Positions 8,607-17,388 are shown, numbered from the stretch's first letter. The stretch: DNA of 60,394 bases from an uncultured Treponema sp. (GCA_937902125.1 CALDIB010000036.1:1-60394); one strand, 5' to 3'. Notes: a model not told the origin generated them from the letters alone. A program made the numbers and translations.

Positions 8607-10225
8607 ACTTTAGCATTGAACGTCCCGCAGCTCTTTACGGAATTCTTTTTGCCATTCCGGCCATAATCTACAGCGCCTTGGTTTACAAAAAAACTTTTTC
8701 GCTGTTGATGAAATCCGCAAAAAACAAAAATACAAAAGAATACAAGAGCATAAAAAAAAGAGTCGCAAGCCGCGTGGCGCTAAGGACTTTGGCTTGGTTC
8801 ATGATGGTTTTCGCTTTTGCCGGAATTTCATGGGGAAGCGTTTCCACTCCGGCTCAAAAGAACGGTTCTTCAATTTCAATGGTCTTTGACATATCATACA
8901 GCATGACAGCCCGCGACTGCCCAAACAATTTGACCAGACTTGAAGCCGTTGAATCCTACGCCTTGCAACTTCTTGACAACACCCAAGGAACCCCAGTCAG
9001 CGCGGTTTTGGCAAAAGGAAACGGAATCATAGCCGTTCCGCTTACAGAAGACACCGAATCAATCAAAAGCTTAATCTCAATTTTGTCGCCAAAACTAATG
9101 AGTTCGTCGGGAAGCAATTTAGGCGAAGGAATAAACGCGGCGCTAAGGTCGTTTCCAAAAACAATTTCCAACGCGCCTGTAATATGGCTTTTTACTGACG
9201 GCGAGGAAAGCGACTCGGCTTTGGAAAACGCCATAGGCGCCGCCTTAAAGCGCGGAGTCGGCGTTGTGATAATCGGCTTTGGCGAGGAAAGAGAAACTGA
9301 AATCTACGCAGGAGACGGAAAAACACTTGTAAAAACCGCCTTGCGCTCAGAAAAAATCAAGGAAGCCGTTCGCGCCGCCAACAAAAAAAATCTTGGCGGA
9401 CTTGGCTTTAGTTTTATAAAAGGCGCTTCGGCGCAATTTGTGGACGCGACGGACTTTGGCTCGGCCAACAAAGTCTTGGCTTCAATCAAGTCTGACGACG
9501 GAGACAAAACCTCAATGTCTTACGAAACTCAGCCTGTGGACCGCCACTTGTTTTTCATCGCGCTTGGAATAATTTTCTTTACGCTTAGTTTTTTTGCCAG
9601 CGAATTTTCTTTGCGGGGAGTTCGCGAAACCTTGGCTCTTTCGTTAATCGCGATTTCGCTTTCGTCTTGTTCCGGAGAATTTAACGAGTCAAAGAAAATT
9701 TTAGCCGCCGTTTGGAATTGGAATCAAAAGCAGTATACAGAGGCGGTTGCAAACTTTACGCAAAGCCTTGACGAGGCCAAAAGCAACGGCGATGAGACAA
9801 TCAAGCAATACGCGCTATACGGACTTTCAGCAACTTACTTGATGCAAAACGAAAACGAGGCCGCGCTTGAAAAAATGAACGAACTTTCTGGAGCGGCGCC
9901 AAACAAAATCAGATTCGCGGCCTTTTACAATTCAGGCATAATCGCGCAACGGCAAGGCGACTACCAAAAGGCGGCGGAACTTTTTAAAAACGCGCTTTTG
10001 GTTGACCCCACAAATGTCAGGGCAAAAATCAACCTTGAGCTTTCTTACAACCAACAGGCCCAGCGCGCGAAAGAAAGCGAAAGAGAGTTGAACGGCGCGG
10101 GAGAAATTTCCCAAGACGAATCAAATTTGCAAAAATCTGTTTTTAATAGAATACGGGAGAAAGACCGACAGCAATGGAAAAACACACAACAAGAGCAAAA
10201 AAACACGTCGCCCTTGGATTACTAA
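8603..10225 (+). CDS. batB: BatB-BatC fusion: VWA domain plus TPR repeats
   Basis: 540 residues from ATG 8603 (ATGA overlap with batA). Two N-terminal helices, a VWA domain with DISYS and LFTDGEESD (the usual MIDAS Thr is replaced in SGSNLGEG), then a membrane helix (LFFIALGIIFFTLSFFA). A second hydrophobic stretch ends ISLSSCSGE, which looks like a lipoprotein lipobox, and is followed by TPR-type helices (YALYGLSATYLMQNENEAAL; AAFYNSGIIAQRQGDYQKAA; NALLVDPTNVRAKINLELSY). In other bacteria BatB and the TPR protein BatC are separate, BatC having its own signal peptide, so this reads as a gene fusion retaining BatC's export signal as an internal helix. Confidence 0.85.
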   Translation: MNFSIERPAALYGILFAIPAIIYSALVYKKTFSLLMKSAKNKNTKEYKSIKKRVASRVALRTLAWFMMVFAFAGISWGSVSTPAQKNGSSISMVFDISYSMTARDCPNNLTRLEAVESYALQLLDNTQGTPVSAVLAKGNGIIAVPLTEDTESIKSLISILSPKLMSSSGSNLGEGINAALRSFPKTISNAPVIWLFTDGEESDSALENAIGAALKRGVGVVIIGFGEERETEIYAGDGKTLVKTALRSEKIKEAVRAANKKNLGGLGFSFIKGASAQFVDATDFGSANKVLASIKSDDGDKTSMSYETQPVDRHLFFIALGIIFFTLSFFASEFSLRGVRETLALSLIAISLSSCSGEFNESKKILAAVWNWNQKQYTEAVANFTQSLDEAKSNGDETIKQYALYGLSATYLMQNENEAALEKMNELSGAAPNKIRFAAFYNSGIIAQRQGDYQKAAELFKNALLVDPTNVRAKINLELSYNQQAQRAKESERELNGAGEISQDESNLQKSVFNRIREKDRQQWKNTQQEQKNTSPLDY

Positions 10226-11589
10226 CGGCGATTCTTTTTTGCGGACAAGAAATTCATTCTCAAAATCAAAGCGCCGCTTTTTTTTCCAGAGCCGACGCGG
10301 AAAAATTGGAAGTTGTTCCAAAGGACGACATTTTTTTTACAAACAGCGAAGCGCAGTTCATACTAAAAATTCCAAGCGTGTCGTCAAACGACGTCCAAAC
10401 AGAATTGCCGACTTTTCCCGACGGAGTGATTTTCAACTCGTCAAAAAAAAGCGACTACATTTCAAGCCTAGAAGCGCCAGGAACCGAAATAGACTTATGG
10501 TTTACATTCAGGCAAACAGGCAACATCGCTTTGCCGCCGCTTGTCATTTATGTAAAGGGCCGCCGTCACTCAATTAAGTTCAAGCCTGTCGATGTCTACG
10601 AAAATCCGCGCACAATTCTTCCAAAAATGATTGTGGAATTTGACAACGGACAAACAATCAGCGCGGATTCAAAGAAAATTCCCAGCATTGAATTGGAAAG
10701 CGACAAGGCGGCCCGATTTACGATTTACATGCAGTATGCGGTTCAAGCCCAACAATTCGTGTGGAAGATTCCAAAAGACTCTCTTTTTAAAGAGCTCAAG
10801 CGCTACGCCGACAAAGATTCAGGCCGCAGGCCTTCCGACTTTTCAACTGAAAAAATTCCGTTGGCCTATTTTGAATGGACTCCATTTGCCGCGGGAACGA
10901 CGAGCCTTCCCGAAATCAGAATGATGGTCACAGCCTACTCAGGCCGCTCTGTATACCTTTCAACTCCAGAATGCGTTGTGACGATTCTTCCCGCCAAAAA
11001 CTCAGGACAAAACCAAAAGGCCAAAACAGAAGAAGAGCGGCAACCAGTATACGCATACGCTTTTGCCGAAGAGTCGGAGCAAAACAGCAAACAAGAAAAA
11101 AAAGCCAACACGCCTTTTGACTGCGCGCGAATCGCCGAACTTCGCTCCATGGAAAGAAGGGCGCTTTTTTCTCTTGGAAAAATTCGAGCGCAAAGAATCG
11201 AAGCCGAGAGCGCGGCCGGCATAAAGAACTCCGAAAACGAAAGCAATTACTGCGTTTTCTTTATCATAATTGGCGCCAACGGACTTCTTTTTGCGCTCGC
11301 CGCGATTTTCTTGGCGCTGAAAAAAAGATTTGAGGCGGCTGTAATTGGAATTGCCGCGCTTGGACTTTTTTTCTTCTCAATCTTTGCCGCAAGCCTGGTC
11401 GTAAAAAAATTTGGAATAATTGTCGGCGGAGAAATCAGGCCGATTCCCGAAGATTCCGCAATGACAAAATCGGCTGTTAGCGGAGGAAGCCGCGTCCAAA
11501 TCAAGGAAGAAGTCAAGGACTGGTACTACATAGTCTACAACGAAAACGGCGGCTGGATAAAAAAAGAAAACCTTGCGGTGATAAAATGA
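10174..11589 (+). CDS. batD: BatD-like protein with C-terminal SH3-like domain
   Basis: 471 residues. N-terminal signal peptide (VALGLLTAILFCGQEIHSQ), a periplasmic beta-rich BatD/oxygen-tolerance region, two membrane helices near 355-410 (VFFIIIGANGLLFALAAIF; AALGLFFFSIFAASLVV), and a bacterial SH3-like tail (GSRVQIKEEVKDWYYIVYN). The start lies 52 bases inside the fused batB gene; it is kept because it supplies the basic n-region of the signal peptide. The final ATGA couples it to the Smr gene. BatD is thought to assemble with BatA/BatB at the inner membrane. Confidence 0.8.
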   Translation: MEKHTTRAKKHVALGLLTAILFCGQEIHSQNQSAAFFSRADAEKLEVVPKDDIFFTNSEAQFILKIPSVSSNDVQTELPTFPDGVIFNSSKKSDYISSLEAPGTEIDLWFTFRQTGNIALPPLVIYVKGRRHSIKFKPVDVYENPRTILPKMIVEFDNGQTISADSKKIPSIELESDKAARFTIYMQYAVQAQQFVWKIPKDSLFKELKRYADKDSGRRPSDFSTEKIPLAYFEWTPFAAGTTSLPEIRMMVTAYSGRSVYLSTPECVVTILPAKNSGQNQKAKTEEERQPVYAYAFAEESEQNSKQEKKANTPFDCARIAELRSMERRALFSLGKIRAQRIEAESAAGIKNSENESNYCVFFIIIGANGLLFALAAIFLALKKRFEAAVIGIAALGLFFFSIFAASLVVKKFGIIVGGEIRPIPEDSAMTKSAVSGGSRVQIKEEVKDWYYIVYNENGGWIKKENLAVIK

Positions 11590-11981
11590 ATTTTGGCGAC
11601 ATTCTGGACAAATGGGAAAAAAGCGGAGATAGAAAAATCATCGACAAGGACGCGGCAAAAGAAAAAGCCGACGCGCAAAAAAACATGCGGCGCGCGTCTT
11701 ATGTTCAAAAACTTTCTCCGCAAGACGCCATCGATTTGCACGGACTGACTCAAGACGAAGCGTGGAAAGCCTTGAACGACTTTGTGGCCAACGCAAAAAG
11801 GCGGGGCCTGCAAAAAATTTTGATTATTCACGGAAAAGGAATTCATTCAACGGGCGGCGAAGGAGCGCTGGGAAAACTTGTCCAAACATTTATTGAGAGG
11901 GACCAGCGCTTGGGCGCCAGCGGAAAAGCCGACAAAAATCACGGCGGAAGCGGCGCGACTTGGGTTGCCGTTAGACCTTAA
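11586..11981 (+). CDS. Smr-domain protein
   Basis: 131 residues. A charged N-terminal region of about 50 residues precedes the Smr domain with its two hallmarks, DLHGLTQDEAW (about 57-67) and IIHGKGIHSTGG (about 81-92). Smr domains are related to the C-terminus of MutS2 and act as nucleases on nucleic acids; stand-alone forms are also linked to ribosome rescue. It is the last gene of the Bat operon and overlaps the previous stop by 4 bases. Confidence 0.9.
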   Translation: MNFGDILDKWEKSGDRKIIDKDAAKEKADAQKNMRRASYVQKLSPQDAIDLHGLTQDEAWKALNDFVANAKRRGLQKILIIHGKGIHSTGGEGALGKLVQTFIERDQRLGASGKADKNHGGSGATWVAVRP

Positions 11982-11993
11982 ATTTACTATATT
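11965..11993 (+). promoter_or_regulatory. Promoter of the J-domain gene, leaderless type
   Basis: TTGCCG (11965-11970), 17-base spacer, TATATT (11988-11993), then six bases (ATAACT) to the ATG at 12000. The predicted transcript start coincides with the A of the start codon, and no Shine-Dalgarno sequence exists. The -35 lies inside the end of the Smr gene. Confidence 0.75.
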
Positions 11994-11999
11994 ATAACT

Positions 12000-12569
12000 A
12001 TGGAAGATTACTACGCCATTCTTGGAATATCAAAAAATTCAACTCAAGACGAAATAAAAAAAGCCTACAGAAGCTTGGCCTTTAAATACCATCCAGACAG
12101 AAATCCTGGCGACAAAGCCGCCGAAGAAAAATTCAAAAAAATAAGCGAGGCCTATTCAGTCTTGAGCGACCCGGCAAAAAAGTCCAATTACGACGCGGGC
12201 GGCTTCAATCCATTTTCCGGCGGACAAAATTCATACCAGCAAAACTACAGCCAAGAAAACTCTTGGGGAGGCTACAACCCATTTGGAAACGAAGGCTACG
12301 ATCCTTTCCGCGAGTGGACCGCCTACAATTCAAGGCAAAACGAAAGGCGTTACTATTACGGCAGGCAGGAAGAAGAGTCGCTTTCCAAAGGCGAGGCTTT
12401 TAGCCAACTCATTTGGAAAACGCTCCAAACCATCATTGGATTCTGGTCGCTCAGCTTTTCAATTTATCTTTTTCCGATTGGACCAATTTTCAGTTTGGCG
12501 GCCATTGTGAATGGAGTTGGCGGAGCCGGCCGCGCGCTCAAAGCCTTGTTCAAGCCAACAAAAAAATAA
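12000..12569 (+). CDS. J-domain protein with C-terminal membrane segment
   Basis: 189 residues. Residues 3-65 form a complete J-domain with the HPD triad in KYHPDRNPGDKAAEEKF, so it should stimulate a DnaK-type chaperone. A Gly/Asn/Tyr/Gln-rich linker follows (about 66-120). The C-terminus has a hydrophobic segment (TIIGFWSLSFSIYLFPIGPIF) that probably anchors it to the inner membrane. It lacks the zinc-finger and substrate domains of DnaJ and is therefore a specialised co-chaperone. There is no ribosome binding site; see the leaderless promoter. Confidence 0.88.
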   Translation: MEDYYAILGISKNSTQDEIKKAYRSLAFKYHPDRNPGDKAAEEKFKKISEAYSVLSDPAKKSNYDAGGFNPFSGGQNSYQQNYSQENSWGGYNPFGNEGYDPFREWTAYNSRQNERRYYYGRQEEESLSKGEAFSQLIWKTLQTIIGFWSLSFSIYLFPIGPIFSLAAIVNGVGGAGRALKALFKPTKK

Positions 12570-12610
12570 AGGCGCGTCCAAGTTTTGTTTTCCAAAAGCG
12601 CGCGCAAAAA

Positions 12611-12829
12611 TTATCGCTGTCTAAAAATGATTCTTCCCTTGTCCAAATCGTAGGGAGAAAGAGCGACCTTAACATTGTCGCCAGGAACGATTCTGATGTA
12701 ATGCTTTCTCATTTTTCCTGAAAGATGAGCCATAATGATGTGACCGTTCTTTAATTCAACGCGAAACATTGTGTTGGGCAGAGCTTCTTTTACCAAGCCC
12801 TCAACTTCAATCGCCTCTTCTTTTGCCAC
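12611..12829 (-). CDS. infA: Translation initiation factor IF-1
   Basis: 72 residues, the exact family length. The OB fold is complete, with motifs VEGLVKEALPNTMFRVEL, GKMRKHYIRI and GDNVKVALSPYDLDKGRI. It binds the ribosomal A site with IF-2 and IF-3. The start is GTG at 12829 preceded by a strong GAGGAGG, in contrast to the many genes here without a ribosome site. It is divergent from the DksA-like gene, separated by an 89-base promoter region. Confidence 0.97.
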   Translation of the reverse strand: MAKEEAIEVEGLVKEALPNTMFRVELKNGHIIMAHLSGKMRKHYIRIVPGDNVKVALSPYDLDKGRIIFRQR

Positions 12830-12849
12830 GATTCCTCCTCAAAAAACAC

Positions 12850-12877
12850 TTGATTTTTTTTCAAGATGCGCTATTAT
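12850..12877 (+). promoter_or_regulatory. Promoter of the DksA/TraR-like gene
   Basis: TTGATT (12850-12855), 16-base spacer ending GCGC, TATTAT (12872-12877). Transcription would start near 12884, giving a leader of about 35 bases that carries the AAGGGGA ribosome site. The reverse-strand infA promoter must lie in the same region, but no equally good match was found. Confidence 0.65.
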
Positions 12878-12918
12878 AGTATCTTAAAACAATCGTTTTT
12901 GTCAACAAGGGGAAAATT

Positions 12919-13272
12919 TTGAGACAGTCTTTTATAAAAAAAATGAAAGAAAAATTGATTGAGCAAAGAAACTTGATTTTGGACGCTTTGGCCGCCCAAA
13001 ACGCGGAGTTTAAAAGCTTGGTGTCAAAAGTGGAGTCGGGAGACGAAATCGACGTGGCGTCAGACGCGGTTGACCGCAATATGTTGGACTCCTTGGGAGC
13101 GCAAGACGCAAACCGCCTTACGCTTATCAACAACGCGCTTCTTCGCCTTCAACAAGGCAAATACGGTCTCTGCCTTAAATGCGGAAAGCCGATTCCTGAG
13201 GCCAGACTGGAAGCCCTGCCCTACGCCTTTATGTGCATCAACTGCGCGTCCAAAGCTGAAAAGCGCCGCTGA
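12919..13272 (+). CDS. DksA/TraR-family zinc-finger protein
   Basis: 117 residues. An N-terminal coiled coil is followed by a C4 zinc finger with the CLKCG and CINCAS pairs, separated by IPEARLEALPYAFM as in DksA. Such proteins enter the RNA polymerase secondary channel and, with (p)ppGpp, adjust transcription of stable RNA and amino acid genes; a Rel synthetase is encoded at 40.6-42.4 kb. The start TTG at 12919 is preferred because AAGGGGA lies 5-6 bases upstream; an ATG at 12943 is the alternative. It lacks the acidic DxxDxA tip in its classical form, so TraR/YocK-like is also possible. Confidence 0.88.
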   Translation: MRQSFIKKMKEKLIEQRNLILDALAAQNAEFKSLVSKVESGDEIDVASDAVDRNMLDSLGAQDANRLTLINNALLRLQQGKYGLCLKCGKPIPEARLEALPYAFMCINCASKAEKRR

Positions 13273-13282
13273 TTTTTGGCCG

Positions 13283-14134
13283 CTAATATTTTAGCCTGCC
13301 ATCCAATTTATAGAATTTTATTTGGCCGTCTTCAATATAGGCGGCCTCTTCATATCCAGCCCTAATCGCGGCAAGTTCGGCGCGGTCAAAAGCAAAGCCG
13401 ATGTGTTCGGCCTTGTGCGCGTCGCATGAAAAGACAATCGGAACTCCGGCTTTAAAAAGAAATTCCAAAAACTCGGCGCTGGGATACACGTCGTCCATAA
13501 CTCCTCGAGCAAGTCCGCCAGTATTAATTTCAGCGATTACGCCCGCACGCGCGGCCGCCTTTGCCGTGGCCTTGATTTCTTTTTTATACCAAGACTCGCC
13601 TTCGTCAAAAAACTTAAGCTCGCCGTTTCTTATTCTAATAACGTCAGCGTGTCCCAAGATTGTTATTTTTTGGCTTTCAAGCATTTCTCGCTGGCGGGCA
13701 AAATATTCGCAAACCGCTTTTTTTCCGTCATTGTTGTAGAGGCGGGCAAGGCCTTGGCGGACGTTTTCAGTTTTGTCGTCCACTGTAAAAAAGCCATTTT
13801 TGTTTGTCAAATAATGAACCGAACCAATTAAAAAATCCGGGTTGAATTCTTTGTATTGCCATTCAAAGTCGCAAGCCATTCCAGGAATGTAGTCCGCTTC
13901 AAGGCCGGCGCAAACTTTTATTTTTTGCTCGTACTTTTTTGAAAGCGCCCTTATTTGGTCAAAATATTTTTGGTGGTCTTGAACCGCCATGTGCCAATCT
14001 GAAGAATGAGGATAAAGACTATGGGAAGAAAATCCCAATATCGAAAATGATTTTTCAATGGCCGCCAAAATCATTTCCTCAAGCGTATTTTTTCCGTCAC
14101 AAAAAGTCGTGTGTGTATGATAATTCGTCTTCAA
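13283..14134 (-). CDS. PHP-domain phosphatase, histidinol-phosphatase type
   Basis: 283 residues from a TTG at 14134 with GGAG seven bases upstream; the longer frame from a GTG at 14170 has no ribosome site. PHP metal-binding motifs are complete: HTHTTFCDGKN, SSHSLYPH, GLEADYIPG, GSVHYL, GHADVIR and SCDAHKAEHIG. Length and motif spacing match the HisK type that dephosphorylates histidinol phosphate in histidine synthesis. No other his genes are near, so it may act on another phosphoester. It overlaps the end of the hybrid kinase gene by 38 bases, so it is likely the third gene of that transcript. Confidence 0.82.
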   Translation of the reverse strand: MKTNYHTHTTFCDGKNTLEEMILAAIEKSFSILGFSSHSLYPHSSDWHMAVQDHQKYFDQIRALSKKYEQKIKVCAGLEADYIPGMACDFEWQYKEFNPDFLIGSVHYLTNKNGFFTVDDKTENVRQGLARLYNNDGKKAVCEYFARQREMLESQKITILGHADVIRIRNGELKFFDEGESWYKKEIKATAKAAARAGVIAEINTGGLARGVMDDVYPSAEFLEFLFKAGVPIVFSCDAHKAEHIGFAFDRAELAAIRAGYEEAAYIEDGQIKFYKLDGRLKY

Positions 14135-16127
14135 GACCGCGCTCCTTTTTCCATTTATCCGCCGCGGCACTGAATTTTTTCAACTCTTCGCCAAGGCGTT
14201 TGCCTTCTTTTTTTAACTTTTGCTCGTCTTCTTCATGCGCCGCCTTGTTCAAGGCCATTCCCCTGCTGGAAATCGAAAAAGCCGAAATTGTGGCCGCGCT
14301 TCCCTTTAGCGTATGGCCAATCTGCCGCAAATGCTCCCAATCTTTTGCTTTTATCATCACAGGAATTTGTTCAATCAGCTTTTCGCTTTGTTCCAAAAAA
14401 TCAAAAAGCAGTTGCAAGCCCAAATCAAAATCGCCGGAAATAGTGTCCTCAAAATCATCAGTGTCCCAAACAATTTTTTCTTTGTCAGCATTTGCGGCAA
14501 TCGAAGTTTGAACCGGCTTTAGGTTTGCCGAAAACGAACTTTTCCAGCGCAGTATGACTTGCTTTAAATCGTCGCTCTTATACGGCTTTCCCAAAAGGTC
14601 GTTCATTCCTGCGGCGCTGTAAAGTTTATAGTCATCCTCGCTGTGGTTTGCCGTGCAAGCGACAATCACGCCGTTATATCCGTCACGCCTCAATCGCTTT
14701 GTAACTTCCAGCCCATTCATCACAGGCATTTGCAAGTCCATGAATATAATGTCGGTTTTTGGATTCTCTTCCGCAAGGCGAACCGCGTCGCCTCCGTCCA
14801 CAGCCTCCAAAACCTCCGCGCCCATTTTTTTTAGGAACGAAACGATAAGCTTTCGATTTACGGGATGATCTTCCGCAACAAGAACCAAAACGCCTTGCGC
14901 TATTTTGTCTCCGCTTGTCTTTATGGCGGCTTCGTCAACAACAACCCCGCCTTGTTCGGCTGAATTTAATTCCATAGAATCTGAAAAAGCCAAGGAAAGC
15001 AAGTCGCGGAGCCTTTGCATTTTTACAGGCTTGTAAATGTATCCGTTAAACCAATTGAGCATTCTCATCTTTGCGTCTTGCCTAAGCTGGCCTTCGGGAA
15101 CAATCAAGTAAAGGCGGGCGTCGTTTATGCTCTTGTCGGAATTGATTTCGCTGGCCAAACGCCAACCGTCCATTACAGGCATAAGCATGTCAATGAAAAC
15201 AATCGTAAATGGGTTGCCTTGCCGCGCGGCCGTCTTCATAATTTCAAGCGCTTCTTTTCCGCTTTGGGTGAGGCTTATGTTTTGAACGCCAAAATCCCTT
15301 AATTTTCCTTCAAATGATTTTCGCGCCAAATAGTTGTCGTCAACCAAAAGTATTCTTGTATTTTCAGGAGGCAAAAGTTTTTTGTATTTATCCAAGGCCG
15401 ACTTGGCGCTTTTTGTCTCGGAAGGCGCGATGGTGAACCAAAAAATTGAGCCGCCGCTTACATTTGGCTCAACTCCAATCTTTCCGCCCATAGCGGCCAC
15501 AAGAGCCTTGCAAATGGAAAGTCCAAGTCCTGTGCCGCCATATTTTCTGGTGGTGGAAGTGTCGGCCTGATAAAAATCAGTAAAAAGATTTTTGCGCGCC
15601 TCTTTTGAAATTCCTATTCCCGTGTCCTCAACCTTAAACAAAAGGCTGCCGTCTTTGGACTGCTCCACAATTGTATGAATGTAGCCCTTTTCCGTAAATT
15701 TTACGGCGTTCTTGACTATGTTCAGCAAAATCTGCTGCAAGCGCGTCGGGTCGCCGTTGACATAGCGGGGAACCGACGGATAGATGTCGCTCACAAGCTC
15801 CAAGTTTTTTCCAAAAGCCTCCGCGCTTATGGAGTCCATGACGCGCTCCACAACTTCCCTCAAATCAAACTGAATGTTCTCAAGCTTAAAATTTTGCGAG
15901 CGAATTTTTGAAAAGTCAAGAATGTCGTTTGCCAAAGCCAGCAAAGTCTCGGCGCCCACTTGCATTTGGTGGACGTATTCCATTTGCTCTTTGTCAAGGC
16001 TTGTCATTTTTAAAAGTTCAAGAGACCCGATTATAGTCTGAATCGGCGTGCGCATCTCGTGCACTGTGCTCGACAAAAAACGGCTTCCAGTTGCAATCGC
16101 TTCAAGCGGCGCGTCAGATTCGCTCAT
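14097..16127 (-). CDS. Hybrid histidine kinase: HisKA-HATPase-REC-REC-Hpt
   Basis: 676 residues. No sensor or membrane region: the protein begins about 20 residues before the phospho-acceptor His23 (STVHEMRTP). ATPase boxes: N box around LLNIVKNAVKF, DTGIGIS (168-174), GGTGLGLS (197-204). Two receiver domains follow, with Asp313 (FIDMLMPVMDG) and Asp464 (FMDLQMPVMNG), then an Hpt domain with His605 (GHTLKGSA). It is a complete phosphorelay in one chain. It overlaps the upstream response regulator gene by 14 bases, so the two are co-translated; the missing input must come from a partner, likely that regulator. Confidence 0.93.
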   Translation of the reverse strand: MSESDAPLEAIATGSRFLSSTVHEMRTPIQTIIGSLELLKMTSLDKEQMEYVHQMQVGAETLLALANDILDFSKIRSQNFKLENIQFDLREVVERVMDSISAEAFGKNLELVSDIYPSVPRYVNGDPTRLQQILLNIVKNAVKFTEKGYIHTIVEQSKDGSLLFKVEDTGIGISKEARKNLFTDFYQADTSTTRKYGGTGLGLSICKALVAAMGGKIGVEPNVSGGSIFWFTIAPSETKSAKSALDKYKKLLPPENTRILLVDDNYLARKSFEGKLRDFGVQNISLTQSGKEALEIMKTAARQGNPFTIVFIDMLMPVMDGWRLASEINSDKSINDARLYLIVPEGQLRQDAKMRMLNWFNGYIYKPVKMQRLRDLLSLAFSDSMELNSAEQGGVVVDEAAIKTSGDKIAQGVLVLVAEDHPVNRKLIVSFLKKMGAEVLEAVDGGDAVRLAEENPKTDIIFMDLQMPVMNGLEVTKRLRRDGYNGVIVACTANHSEDDYKLYSAAGMNDLLGKPYKSDDLKQVILRWKSSFSANLKPVQTSIAANADKEKIVWDTDDFEDTISGDFDLGLQLLFDFLEQSEKLIEQIPVMIKAKDWEHLRQIGHTLKGSAATISAFSISSRGMALNKAAHEEDEQKLKKEGKRLGEELKKFSAAADKWKKERGLEDELSYTHDFL

Positions 16128-17382
16128 GCAAAATTTCCATAGCCTTTTTTAAAATCACTTCGGGCTTTTGCGGCTTTGCAAGATAACCTTTGGCGCCAAG
16201 GCTGAGCGCCTGAATGACATATTCACGTTGAACGGCCTGAGAGTAAACGATTATTGGTATGGGCTTTTCTCTTGTCCGCATCTGCTTTAAGATGTCGTAT
16301 CCGGAAACGCCTTGCATAAAAATGTCAAGAATGGCCAAGTCGTAGTTTTTGCTTTGAATCGCCTGCGCGAACTTGGCGCCGGAATCAAAGGCCTCGGCGG
16401 AAATTCCAAGCGACAAAAATGATTGAGTCAAGATTCTTCGAACAACCTCATCGTCATCAACAATCGCGATGGTCAAAAGGCTTCCTTCCGCGCTCAATGA
16501 ATTTAAATCTTCTCCGCTGTCCGCGCTAAAGCGTATGTCAACAGAGCCAAGTCCGTCGTCAGCGTCGCCCGACAAAATGCTGTCGGCAATAATGTCCGTC
16601 GCGTCTCCAGCCGATTGGCTTTTTCCAACAATAGAGCCCAAAGCTGAAGTCAAATCCTTTATTACCTTAACTCCGACATACGCCGCATGTCCGTCGATAA
16701 ACTCGTCCATAAAATTGTCAAGGGAAAGAATTTTTATGTTTCTATGTTGAATGCGCTCGTCAGCGGTAACAGTGTCAAGCAAAAGTTCAACATTTATTCC
16801 GTCAACAAAAGAAAGTTGCAAGTTGGTCATCATGACGATGAGTTTTGGATCTTTTATTTTATTGGCGTCAATCATCTCGCTGATTCTATACTTAAGCAGC
16901 GAAATCTTTTCCCGATTCAAGCCTTGCGCGATTTCAACAAAAATAATGTTTCCATTGTGGTGAATCTCAAGGACGCAGGGAGTGGTGTCCATGGAAAGGT
17001 TTACGCGAATGATTTTTCCAATCGCCTCAAAAAAGACGTCAAACTTGATAGGCTTTGAAAAATACTTTACAACTCCATATTGAACGAGAGAAGAAATTTG
17101 CGCGCGGTCCATAACGGGACCTGAAATTATGACTGGAATTCTTTTTGCGTTCGGTTCGGACATTTTTCGCTCAAGCAAATCCATAATTTCTTCAAACGAA
17201 TTTTCAATGTCAATGACAATCAAATCAGGAAGAACGCGGACAATTTTTGTAAAAGAATCCAACCGTCCGTCGGCGATTTCAACGGCGACATTTTCTGACG
17301 CAAGCTTTTCCCGCAAAAATTCTCGGAACATCGGAGCGGCGTTAATGATAAGAACTTGTTTTTTTCTAGCGTTTGCGTCCAT
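16114..17382 (-). CDS. Two-receiver response regulator with middle domain
   Basis: 422 residues. The N-terminal receiver-like domain (KKQVLIINAAPMFREFL; LIVIDIE) lacks the acidic pair that binds magnesium, so it is probably not phosphorylated. The middle (about 130-265) has an alternating beta/alpha pattern (GNIIFVEIAQGL; KLIVMMTNLQLSFVDG) suggestive of a STAS-like fold, but I do not recognise it. The C-terminal receiver is canonical: VDDDEVV, phospho-Asp in AILDIFMQG, Lys in GYLAKPQ. No DNA-binding domain exists, so output is by protein contact. Its ATG sits six bases after the -10 (leaderless). It is first in an operon with the sensor-less hybrid kinase. Confidence 0.85.
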   Translation of the reverse strand: MDANARKKQVLIINAAPMFREFLREKLASENVAVEIADGRLDSFTKIVRVLPDLIVIDIENSFEEIMDLLERKMSEPNAKRIPVIISGPVMDRAQISSLVQYGVVKYFSKPIKFDVFFEAIGKIIRVNLSMDTTPCVLEIHHNGNIIFVEIAQGLNREKISLLKYRISEMIDANKIKDPKLIVMMTNLQLSFVDGINVELLLDTVTADERIQHRNIKILSLDNFMDEFIDGHAAYVGVKVIKDLTSALGSIVGKSQSAGDATDIIADSILSGDADDGLGSVDIRFSADSGEDLNSLSAEGSLLTIAIVDDDEVVRRILTQSFLSLGISAEAFDSGAKFAQAIQSKNYDLAILDIFMQGVSGYDILKQMRTREKPIPIIVYSQAVQREYVIQALSLGAKGYLAKPQKPEVILKKAMEILHERI

Positions 17383-17388
17383 ATAGAT

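Noticed and set aside
12830..12918. TTGACA and TATAAT on the reverse strand as the infA promoter
   Set aside because: The two hexamers are 21 bases apart, too far for a normal sigma-70 promoter; the real infA promoter was not resolved.
13283..14170. Longer PHP phosphatase starting at GTG 14170
   Set aside because: No ribosome site there; TTG 14134 has GGAG seven bases upstream and starts just before the first metal-binding motif.
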